Shown piece by piece: positions 1 to 5,693 of a stretch of 9,520 nt of DNA (within the stretch, counting starts at the first letter, position 1; the number at the start of each line of letters is the position of its first letter). Position numbers and translations under genes: made by a program. The notes below the pieces were generated by a model, which searched no databases, was not told the origin of the DNA, and saw nothing but the letters and a program-made list of their open reading frames with translations. The stretch is from Microcoleaceae cyanobacterium UBA11344 (GTDB lineage: Bacteria; Cyanobacteriota; Cyanobacteriia; Cyanobacteriales; Microcoleaceae). Location: assembly GCA_003483675.1 (NCBI GenBank), contig DMYK01000062.1, positions 5,415 to 14,934 of the forward strand, given 5' to 3'.

Positions 1-356
1 ACTCCCAGTGGCATCCCATAATTGCGCGGCCCGAACATTACATCCTCTAAAATAGTCGGCATAAATAGCTGGTCATTTGCATCTTGAAAGCAAAATCCAA
101 TCTGCCTCCTTACTTGCGATAAATTCCCCTGTTCCAACTTTTTTCCCTGCACTCTAATCTCGCCGGCTTGAGGTATTTTTAAGCCAATTAAGTTTTCTAG
201 CAAAGTGCTTTTTCCAGCACCGGTTAAACCTAGTAAAGCAACTCTTTCTCCGGGTTGCAAGGTAAAAGAAATTCCCCGTAATATTGGTTTTTGTTCGGGA
301 TATCCGAATACTAATTTTTCTACTTCGATGGTTGGTATCACTTTGAGATTAGTCAA
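1..356 (-). CDS. cbiO: Cobalt/nickel ECF transporter ATP-binding subunit (CbiO type), partial
   Basis: This is the ATPase that energises the cobalt/nickel importer formed with the CbiM and CbiQ proteins encoded just upstream. The visible N-terminal 118 residues contain an aromatic A-loop (FGYP, about residues 17-20), a Walker A motif GLTGAGKST (about 43-51) and a Q-loop region FCFQDANDQLF (Q about 90), whose DDQLF-like sequence is typical of CbiO/EcfA proteins. The signature motif, Walker B and C-terminus lie beyond the left edge. There is no ATG. An in-frame TAA two codons upstream restricts the start to TTG at 356 or GTG at 341. TTG is preferred because GAGG lies 9 nt before it, while the GTG has no ribosome binding site. 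The gap to cbiQ is 92 nt, so it is probably the third gene of the operon. Confidence is high for the family and moderate for the start. Confidence 0.9.
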   Translation of the reverse strand, partial: MTNLKVIPTIEVEKLVFGYPEQKPILRGISFTLQPGERVALLGLTGAGKSTLLENLIGLKIPQAGEIRVQGKKLEQGNLSQVRRQIGFCFQDANDQLFMPTILEDVMFGPRNYGMPLG

Positions 357-396
357 TTTTTATTTGCCTCGATTTTAGGATTAAGAGTTTTTCACC

Positions 397-423
397 GCAG
401 AGAGCGCAGAGAGCGCAGAGAGG
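397..423. repeat. 9-bp tandem repeat (GCAGAGAGC x3)
   Basis: Three consecutive copies of GCAGAGAGC sit in the short cbiQ-cbiO gap, the last with G instead of C at its end. This low-complexity motif resembles dispersed intergenic repeats common in filamentous cyanobacteria (from memory). It lies inside a presumed operon transcript and no function is apparent. Confidence 0.7.
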
Positions 424-448
424 AAAGGGGAAGGGATTCTGCAAAAAG

Positions 449-1105
449 TTACCAATTAGCGTAAGACGCTATTGTTAATCCGGCTGCGGTTAAAATTGTT
501 ACTGTCAGCCAGATTCGCTCTTTTGGTGTTGATTTTGAGTCGGTTGGCAAACTTCCTTGATAGCCACGAATTAGCATGGCTGCGTGTACTCTCTCCGCCC
601 GATCGAGACTTCGCAAATAAAGCGCTCCGATCATCGAAGCACTAGCGTAGCGCAGCCATCCACCCGTACCCGATAAGCCTCTTAGTTGAGCTGATCTTTT
701 CATGCGGCTGACTTCGGCTAGCAAGATTTCTAAGTATTGTCCCGCTAACAGCACAATCTCTTGTAAGCCTGCTGGTAGCGGCAATCCTTTGAGGGCTATT
801 CCGAAACTGTGCGGCGGCAAAGTTAGCAGAAAACTGTTCATAATTAGCAGACAAATTAGGGAACGTATCAACAAAAAACTGGCCCGTTCCCAACCTTGCG
901 GCAGCACTAATAAGGACAGGAAAATTAATTCTGCTCCTAACAGTTGTACTAGGGTTCGCAGCGGCGCTCTCAGCCACAATGACCACACAAGTGCGATCGC
1001 CCCATAGATGCCCAGCCACAGCCAAGCACCTGTCTTCATAAAACCAATCCCAATCACAATTGTGAGAGACAGTCGCAATCGAAAAGGTATGGAGAATTTA
1101 AGCAT
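449..1105 (-). CDS. cbiQ: Cobalt/nickel ECF transporter transmembrane subunit CbiQ
   Basis: This is the T-component membrane protein that couples the CbiO ATPase to the substrate-binding CbiM. The 218-residue product is very hydrophobic, with several membrane helices in roughly 12-120 and a last one near 197-215. Between them is a charged cytoplasmic stretch carrying two Arg-Gly motifs, LRG (R142) and IRG (R180, in AMLIRGYQG). These correspond to the coupling-helix X-Arg-X motifs of EcfT/CbiQ proteins that contact the ATPases. Its length is slightly below the usual 220-270. The start at 1105 overlaps the end of cbiM by 8 bp and has no strong ribosome binding site, which suggests translational coupling. 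Operon position between cbiM and cbiO supports the call. Confidence 0.9.
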   Translation of the reverse strand: MLKFSIPFRLRLSLTIVIGIGFMKTGAWLWLGIYGAIALVWSLWLRAPLRTLVQLLGAELIFLSLLVLPQGWERASFLLIRSLICLLIMNSFLLTLPPHSFGIALKGLPLPAGLQEIVLLAGQYLEILLAEVSRMKRSAQLRGLSGTGGWLRYASASMIGALYLRSLDRAERVHAAMLIRGYQGSLPTDSKSTPKERIWLTVTILTAAGLTIASYANW

Positions 1106-2024
1106 CTTTAGGTTTTACCAACTGAGCAATCCCAAAAGCCGCGCCGAAACTCACCGCCGAGCCTAAAAGTCCAGCAATGCTAGTACCTATCGGCTGTTCT
1201 TCTAATCCTTTAACACCGTAATCTGCAAAAGGAGTTGGATTTTCAATCGCCACAGCTTCTTTATCTTTAAAACCATATTGTTCTGCTACAGCTTCTAACC
1301 CATCAGGCCAACTTGAAGCAAACAAAGACAGCACGCCACTAATTAATAAAACTCCAATTACTGGCACTAGCCATTTCTGCAATCTTGGCTGTTCTCCTGG
1401 TAACAAATCGGGCCGCACTTTCACCAGATAAGTTAAAACACCGCCTGTAATTAGCCCTTCGCCAATGCCGATTAAAATATGAACACCTACCATTGCTGGC
1501 AATGCGATATTAAGTGCTACTGTTCCAGAAATTGCCAATTCGATCGCCACACAAATCGCAGCAGCAACAACGCTGAGTCCGGCTGCCATCCCCGCAGCTA
1601 GCGGCAAACGATTTCTGGAACCTCCTAACAGTTGCTGCAATGGCTGCAACAGCCACCAGCCCACCCAAATTCCGACTAGCCCCATATTAAAAATATTGGC
1701 TCCCAGGGCGGTGATGCCCCCATCGGCAAACAAGACGCTCTGAATTATAAAAACCGTGCTCATCGCCAGAGTTGCCGCCCAAGGGCTCCCCAAAACCACA
1801 GATGCTAGCGCGCCTCCTAACAAGTGCCCGCTGGTGCCGCCTGCTACGGGAAAGTTAATCATCTGGGCTGCAAACACGAAAGCTGTGGTTAAACCCATGA
1901 TTGGGGCTTGTCGCAGCCCAAGACTTTCGCGCGTTCGATTTAGGGCAACTGCAATTACTGCTGCACTTGCTATGCCGGTAGCTACGGCTACGGGCGGTGA
2001 AAGAAAGCCATCAGGTATGTGCAT
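1098..2024 (-). CDS. cbiM: Cobalt/nickel ECF transporter substrate-binding subunit CbiM with fused PDGLE domain
   Basis: This is the metal-specificity (S) component in the cytoplasmic membrane. The 308-residue protein begins MHIPDGFLSP, the CbiM/NikM N-terminus whose free amine and His2 bind the metal. The further family ligand is present as His67 in GTSGHLLGG. Residues 1-205 form the multi-helix CbiM core. A helix at about 217-236 leads into PDGLE (240-244) and a final helix at about 280-300, the arrangement of the small CbiN/NikN-like subunit, here fused to the C-terminus. The ribosome binding site is AGGA, 7 nt before the ATG. It is the first gene of the minus-strand operon and overlaps cbiQ by 8 bp. 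Whether cobalt or nickel is carried cannot be settled from sequence: I see no cobalamin riboswitch or NikR-like operator upstream. Confidence 0.93.
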   Translation of the reverse strand: MHIPDGFLSPPVAVATGIASAAVIAVALNRTRESLGLRQAPIMGLTTAFVFAAQMINFPVAGGTSGHLLGGALASVVLGSPWAATLAMSTVFIIQSVLFADGGITALGANIFNMGLVGIWVGWWLLQPLQQLLGGSRNRLPLAAGMAAGLSVVAAAICVAIELAISGTVALNIALPAMVGVHILIGIGEGLITGGVLTYLVKVRPDLLPGEQPRLQKWLVPVIGVLLISGVLSLFASSWPDGLEAVAEQYGFKDKEAVAIENPTPFADYGVKGLEEQPIGTSIAGLLGSAVSFGAAFGIAQLVKPKDA

Positions 2025-2086
2025 TGATGTATCCTAAACGCGAGAACTCCTAACCCTTTAGTCAACTATCTTTTACAAAACTTTAC

Positions 2087-2105
2087 AATCCCCTATGGGG
2101 GGATT
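2087..2105. repeat. Small hairpin upstream of cbiM
   Basis: AATCCCC (2087-2093) pairs perfectly with GGGGATT (2099-2105) around a 5-nt loop. No run of T follows on either strand, so it is not a standard terminator. It lies 63 nt before the cbiM start codon on the cbiM transcript side, so it could affect that leader, but this is only positional. Confidence 0.5.
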
Positions 2106-2139
2106 TGAGATTTGAGATTTGAGATTTTGGATTTTAGAT
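2103..2139. repeat. Heptanucleotide tandem repeat (ATTTGAG)
   Basis: Three exact copies of ATTTGAG are followed by two degenerate units (ATTTTGG, ATTTTAG). Short tandemly repeated heptamers (STRR) are well known in filamentous cyanobacteria and vary in copy number between strains. It directly abuts the hairpin at 2087-2105. Confidence 0.75.
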
Positions 2140-2615
2140 TGAATAATTCACGCATCCCAATCGGATACTCCCCCTCGGAAGACTGATCTCAAAAAAATTC
2201 AGTAGATTTTGAGATTTTTGATAAGTATTTTCAATAAGCTGCGTTTTGCTCAACAGTAAAATCCAGCAAATGTCAGGTTTATACAAAAATATTAAGAAAA
2301 TATAAAGAAAAAACTGAAAGCCCATCATTGGTTTTATCCTAAACTATTGATAATTAGTTGCATTAAGTTCTAGCTCAAAAAAGCGGTGAAATTGCCACCT
2401 AGTCTAGTAAAAGCAAGAGTTTTCGGTGTTTTCTAACTCAAAAGCCAGATCTTATTGCTAGTAGATTTGGTTTGAGCCGTATTTTTGCGGTTGTCGATCG
2501 GGCGAATGTGCGATCGGCTCTTCCCGCGCTGCCTATATTCTCAAGAAACTCAAAACACTAATGCAACTATTCTCAAATAACTTCCAGAACCATCCACACA
2601 TCAGGAGCTTTGCCA

Positions 2616-3251
2616 GTGGTACAACACTCAACACCAGACTCAACTACCGATTTAGTTACATCAGAATTTCCCAGACAACTAGATATCGCTCAAGTTACCA
2701 TCTACGGACTGAGCTTTTTATCCGCCGGGATGTTTATGTTTTTACCTTTAGTTAACCTGCTGCATCCGAGTCATTGGCAGCGGTTGATGGGAACCATTCA
2801 CGGCATGGGTGCAATGTTGGCAATGGTAGTGATGGTTTACACGGGACATTTAGCTTTTCCCTTGCTGCGGGGCTCTGGAAAAATCCTGCCGCAAATGCGC
2901 ACGTTAGCTTTTTGGTCAAGCCTTTTGAGTTTTTTGGCCATCGCTACTGGTAACTGGGCTTATATGCGGTACAGGGCAGGCATAGATTTCGGCGGAGCTC
3001 GCGCTTTGCTGAAAGAAAACTCGCCTTTAGTGCAGTACGTTTTGATGGAATATCACGAATTTAGCGTGCTGTTTACCTTGCCTTTAGCAGTAGCTTGTGC
3101 GTGGATTTTTTGGAACTATGGCGACTCAATTTTAGACAAGCAAAACCGCCCAGTTTTAACCGCAACCTGCGTAGCTTTGATGGCAATCATGTTTTTTGCA
3201 ATGGGCGGCATGGTGAGCGGGCTTGGTGTTGCTAAAATTCAAGCTCTTTAG
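2616..3251 (+). CDS. Uncharacterised five-helix integral membrane protein
   Basis: I do not recognise the family. The 211-residue product has a polar N-terminus and five predicted membrane helices (about 26-48, 62-84, 96-116, 146-168, 180-202). Histidines lie in or at the edge of helices 2 and 4: H62 in TIHGMG, H78 in YTGHLAF and H147 in EYHEFSV. Paired helix histidines can ligate haem in b-type membrane cytochromes, so a redox role is conceivable, but that is inference. GTG at 2616 is chosen because AGGAG lies 8 nt before it. The in-frame TTG at 2610 would leave only 2 nt. It is followed after 145 bp by two more plus-strand genes for membrane-associated proteins, which suggests a functional group. 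Confidence 0.85.
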   Translation: MVQHSTPDSTTDLVTSEFPRQLDIAQVTIYGLSFLSAGMFMFLPLVNLLHPSHWQRLMGTIHGMGAMLAMVVMVYTGHLAFPLLRGSGKILPQMRTLAFWSSLLSFLAIATGNWAYMRYRAGIDFGGARALLKENSPLVQYVLMEYHEFSVLFTLPLAVACAWIFWNYGDSILDKQNRPVLTATCVALMAIMFFAMGGMVSGLGVAKIQAL

Positions 3252-3307
3252 TTATATCCAGAACACTCAACATCCGTTATTACATAATGCCAGGTCTTGT
3301 AGATACT

Positions 3308-3372
3308 GTAGGATGCGTCGCCTTCAATAATCTACTTGCCTGTGACTAAAATCTGGCAGCGACGCACCATAC
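3308..3372. repeat. Imperfect inverted repeat between two membrane-protein genes
   Basis: TGCGTCGC (3314-3321) is perfectly complementary to GCGACGCA (3359-3366), and GTA (3308-3310) to TAC (3370-3372) extends the stem with mismatches. The loop is 37 nt. The arm begins TGTAGGATGCG, nearly the same as the motif at 4550-4560 read on the minus strand, so this looks like a dispersed cyanobacterial intergenic repeat. It ends 24 nt before the next start codon, and no T-run follows. Confidence 0.6.
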
Positions 3373-3396
3373 CCATAGTAATAGGAGATTTTTCCA

Positions 3397-3870
3397 ATGA
3401 CCAGACAATTATCCCGCCAAAATCATGCGGATAATGAACCTTTCTACGGAAAATTCTGGAGCAAATTAAAACAATTTCCCAACGGTTTATCTGAAGGAGC
3501 AGAAACAGCCCCTAACGTTTCCGGCCCCGCAGCAGCAGCAATAATTAGTGCTGCAATTGGTTGTTTTACGATGATGGTGAGTCACCATTTAGGGGACACA
3601 TCCAAAGCTACAAACGAATGGCTTTGGAATCTCGGTAGTTGGATTCCGGGAAGCAAGACTAATGATGAATTGTGGGGCAACATCGGCAGTTACACCGGTA
3701 AAGAAACGATGTTGCTTGTGGGCTGGCTTGTCAGTTGGCCAATTCTCCACACTCTTTGGAAAAATAAGAACATTAAAAGCCACACCATATTTTTCTGGAT
3801 GTTTTCTTTGTTAGTTGCTGCGACAGCTATGTCCTGGCATCCTCTATTCCCCTATTTGCCGTTAACTTAA
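3397..3870 (+). CDS. Uncharacterised three-helix membrane protein with GPAAAAI motif
   Basis: The function is unknown. The 157-residue product starts with about 40 polar residues, then a first membrane helix containing GPAAAAI (43-49, helix about 43-62). A roughly 40-residue loop rich in Trp and Gly follows, then helices at about 102-121 (WLVSWPILHTLW) and 129-147. From memory, small bacterial membrane proteins with a similar GPAAAA helix and a K-x-T/x-x-LLVxWLxSWxxLH helix exist without an assigned role. The ATG at 3397 has AGGAG 9 nt upstream. The next gene starts 18 bp after the stop, which indicates co-transcription, while the preceding gene is 145 bp away across an inverted repeat. Confidence 0.85.
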   Translation: MTRQLSRQNHADNEPFYGKFWSKLKQFPNGLSEGAETAPNVSGPAAAAIISAAIGCFTMMVSHHLGDTSKATNEWLWNLGSWIPGSKTNDELWGNIGSYTGKETMLLVGWLVSWPILHTLWKNKNIKSHTIFFWMFSLLVAATAMSWHPLFPYLPLT

Positions 3871-3888
3871 TTAATGTGAGGTTTGATG

Positions 3889-4518
3889 ATGGAAACGAAA
3901 AATAAGCCACTCCCAGCCAGGGAGATGCACAAAATAGTTTGGGTTGGCGTTGGAGTTTTGACTCTTTTCTTTGTGACTTATCCCATTGCAATGTGGCGCG
4001 TTAGTCAAGAAAAAAAGTTTCTTGGTTCTCACATCAAGTCTTTGACAATTGAGGGAAAAAATCCTGCTGACACACCAGCAAAAGATGTTACCACTGTCGC
4101 TAATCAGTCTTCTGAACTCGCTAGTGTAAGTATTCTGAAGGATCAGCCTGTCCCAGGTTTACCTGTATCCGCATCTAAGCCAGAAGTTCCGGCGGTGGAT
4201 ACAAAGAAAACAGCAGAAATTACCGATCGCACTAAACTAGATGAGTTAGCTCTCAAAGTGTACGATCGCATAAATCAGACTTGGAAAACTAGCCCCACGT
4301 TCACTCAAAATCTAGTCTATCGAGTCAGTGCAAGTCAAGACGGGGCGATCGCCAATTTCGAGCCACTCAACCAGCCTGCCAAGGATTTCACCCAAGAAAC
4401 TCCCCTGCCAAATCTGCTGAAGTCTGCCGAAACTACTAGGAGCAGTGCAACACCATTCGCCAAGTTGACAGTGGTATTTGCTCCTAGCGGAGTATTGGAA
4501 GTTAACCCGTCAAACTAA
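3889..4518 (+). CDS. Membrane-anchored extracytoplasmic protein of unknown function
   Basis: The 209-residue product has a short basic N-terminus, one membrane anchor (about 17-37), a Pro/Ser/Thr/Lys-rich linker (about 55-112) and a compact C-terminal domain (about 115-207). The domain has a helix LDELALKVYDRINQTW followed by apparent beta strands (LVYRVSASQDGAIANF, LTVVFAPSGVLEV). That helix-strand layout is reminiscent of TonB-type C-terminal domains, but I see no decisive motif. The start is TTG 3883, ATG 3886 or ATG 3889. GAGG at 3878-3881 is 7 nt from the last, which is therefore preferred. It is the last gene of the plus-strand group, 18 bp after its neighbour, which suggests that it works with that small membrane protein at the thylakoid or plasma membrane. 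A HIP1 octamer lies inside the gene at 4345. Confidence 0.82.
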   Translation: METKNKPLPAREMHKIVWVGVGVLTLFFVTYPIAMWRVSQEKKFLGSHIKSLTIEGKNPADTPAKDVTTVANQSSELASVSILKDQPVPGLPVSASKPEVPAVDTKKTAEITDRTKLDELALKVYDRINQTWKTSPTFTQNLVYRVSASQDGAIANFEPLNQPAKDFTQETPLPNLLKSAETTRSSATPFAKLTVVFAPSGVLEVNPSN

Positions 4519-4537
4519 TATTAGTCATTATCAGTAA

Positions 4538-4555
4538 GGTGCGCTTCCGCGCACC
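4538..4555. repeat. GC-rich hairpin between convergent genes
   Basis: GGTGCGC and GCGCACC form a perfect 7-bp stem with a TTCC loop, 19 bp after the stop of the anchored-protein gene and just before the end of the minus-strand haloperoxidase remnant. A terminator role is positionally reasonable but no T-run follows on either strand. Read on the minus strand, the 3' flank (TGTAGGGTGCG) matches the dispersed motif at 3307-3317. Confidence 0.65.
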
Positions 4556-4563
4556 CTACATAA

Positions 4564-4849
4564 CTAAAACTTCTCCACAACGTACTTGCCCAAATTCCTC
4601 ACAAATTCTCCCAATTGCACGCCGTCTGTTTTTGATTTCCCTTCAGCTATTGCCGCCAAAGATGCTGTTTTTGCCGCATCTAAAGTTGCTGTTTGTTTTG
4701 GGTACAAATTTGCTAACACGCGGTGTGCTACTGCTGCTGCTTGGGCTGAGGCACCGGCGGGTGCTTGTACTGCAACTTTGTATACTTTTTGAGTTTTAGA
4801 AACAGCATTTGCCGCATCGTAAATCGCAGCATGAACCATCGCTAAGTTC
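4564..4849 (-). pseudogene. Fragment of a vanadium-dependent haloperoxidase / PAP2-like protein
   Basis: The minus strand reads RNLAMVHAAIYDAANAV and continues with a PAGASAQAAAVAHRVLANLYP segment and an LDAAKTASLAAIAEGKSKTDG segment. From family knowledge this matches the conserved N-terminal helical region of bacterial vanadium-dependent haloperoxidase-type proteins (PAP2 superfamily). Those proteins are usually 400-600 residues with the catalytic His and Arg residues near the C-terminus. Here only about 95 codons remain: a stop at 4564 removes the whole catalytic domain, and the upstream end stops exactly at a palindromic insertion element. An ATG at 4839 would allow a 91-residue peptide, but it is an internal Met of the family and has no ribosome binding site. 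I judge it a non-functional remnant. Confidence 0.65.
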
Positions 4850-4962
4850 CTTATACCAATTTCATAAAGTAGCGCTACATATCTACCCCCCCCAACCCCC
4901 CCCTTACCAAGGGGGGGGCTAAGAACTACATCTGTAGTAGGACTTTATGAAAATGGTATTAG
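4850..4962. mobile_element. MITE-like palindromic element, 113 bp
   Basis: Terminal inverted repeats of about 21 bp (4850-4870 and 4942-4962) match at 19 positions, with the core ATACCANTTTCATAAAGT in each. The interior is also largely self-complementary, with an 8-C run plus TT (4896-4905) pairing perfectly with AA plus 8 G (4909-4918) around an ACC loop. There is no coding capacity. It sits exactly at the upstream boundary of the haloperoxidase homology. Removing 4850-4962 joins the flanks in frame and gives VASKNLAM, close to the family's VASRNLAM, which supports insertion at this point. No clear target duplication is visible. The mobilising transposase is unknown. Confidence 0.7.
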
Positions 4963-5069
4963 TTACTTGCGACAAGAATCATAAGCCCAACTTGTCAAGC
5001 AGCTAATTTTATTAATCAAATTTAAATAATTTTTCTTATTAAAGAGAACATTTGATAGCAAAATTTAGC
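4963..5069. other. Non-coding AT-rich gap after the MITE
   Basis: The first bases (4963-4978), read on the minus strand, encode the VAS residues expected just before the haloperoxidase remnant, but a TGA at 4995-4997 closes the frame after a few more codons that no longer resemble the family. The rest, to 5069, is AT-rich with nothing recognisable. Confidence 0.4.
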
Positions 5070-5321
5070 CTAAAAATCTTTATTTATCAAGGCTTTGAGA
5101 GATTGTTGTAAGTCATCAAGTAAAAATTTGTTCCAAGTTAGTTGACTTTTATTAGCAATAAGCTTACAATCTACATCGTCTAGATTAATTGGGGCAAGAC
5201 AATTAAACGTAATTGCAGATACGTGATTCTTCCAGTCTTTTGACTGAGAAGATAATCCGAGTGTGTCAGAGAGAAGGCTGGTTGCGATCGACCGATCGAC
5301 ATTACTTTCTGACATTGACAT
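5070..5321 (-). CDS. Doubtful small hypothetical protein
   Basis: This is an open frame of 83 codons. The protein is polar, with no membrane helix or known motif, and ends in an amphipathic stretch (WNKFLLDDLQQSLKALINKDF). Two in-frame ATGs (5321, 5315) are available, but neither has a ribosome binding site. Amino-acid composition is protein-like, so it may be a real small gene or the surviving end of a decayed larger one in a region of gene debris. No function can be assigned. Confidence 0.3.
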   Translation of the reverse strand: MSMSESNVDRSIATSLLSDTLGLSSQSKDWKNHVSAITFNCLAPINLDDVDCKLIANKSQLTWNKFLLDDLQQSLKALINKDF

Positions 5322-5693
5322 AGCTTGACCCGCAGATAGCGCTTGTGAAAGCTAAACAATGCGCTTGCGGGAAAACTTACAAATTAGATGCGTTTGCCCT
5401 GGTTTGTATCGTATCCAGGTAAGTATCCGACAGGTTGTCACTTGTGGCGTTCCGAGCTTGCATTCGGCAACTCACAGGCAAGATGTCTGTGCTATGGGCC
5501 GAGAATTTTGCGGTCAACTTACCGACAAAAATATTCCAGGTTCATTATTGTTGATTTGCTAATAAATCGACTCAATTCTCGTCAGGTTTTTTTCGAGATT
5601 ATGGCATCAATATTGCTCCCCAAGTCAGACTTCAGGGTGTAGTTTTACACGCGCTCAAATACTACCAAAACGTAAATATCAAAGGAGTTCCCA
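5322..5693. other. Gene-poor leader upstream of the RTX-HAF gene
   Basis: About 370 bp with short plus-strand open frames (5359-5562, 5388-5642) in two frames that look non-coding: many Cys/Arg, no binding site, no family resemblance. Small stems are visible: CTTGC/GCAAG around 5458-5484, TCTCG/CGAGA around a T-rich loop near 5577-5598, and GTGTA-GTTT-TACAC at 5637-5650. The last lies 43 bp before the RTX start and could be an operator or leader hairpin. The promoter of that gene must be here but no clear boxes were found. Confidence 0.4.

Larger units (their letters stand above)
2025..2615. other. Divergent intergenic region between cbiM and a membrane-protein gene
   Basis: About 590 bp separate cbiM (minus) from the plus-strand gene at 2616 and must hold both promoters. 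Visible structure is a hairpin at 2087-2105, a heptamer repeat at 2103-2139, and two near-identical TTTACAAAA/CTTTACAA stretches near 2071-2088. Around 2230-2330 the sequence is AT-rich. An open frame on the minus strand at 2134-2328 has a protein composition unlike a real gene. No RNA gene or riboswitch was recognised. Confidence 0.5.

Noticed and set aside
642..1025. Open frames on both strands inside cbiQ
   Set aside because: They lie wholly within cbiQ in alternative frames and have no features of their own.
2134..2328. Minus-strand open frame of 64 codons
   Set aside because: AT-driven Phe/Ile/Leu composition, no ribosome binding site, and it overlaps the heptamer repeat. Treated as chance.
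2380..2400. GGTGAAATTGCCACC-like stretch suggesting part of a cobalamin riboswitch
   Set aside because: It is on the strand away from cbiM, lacks the B12-box and other conserved blocks, and is fully explained as a 4-bp chance dyad.
4539..4799. Plus-strand open frame opposite the haloperoxidase remnant
   Set aside because: It is the antisense shadow of a frame with recognisable family sequence, with Leu/Arg-rich artefactual composition and no binding site.
5359..5642. Two overlapping plus-strand open frames before the RTX gene
   Set aside because: Different frames over the same bases, Cys/Arg-rich, no ribosome binding site and no family resemblance.
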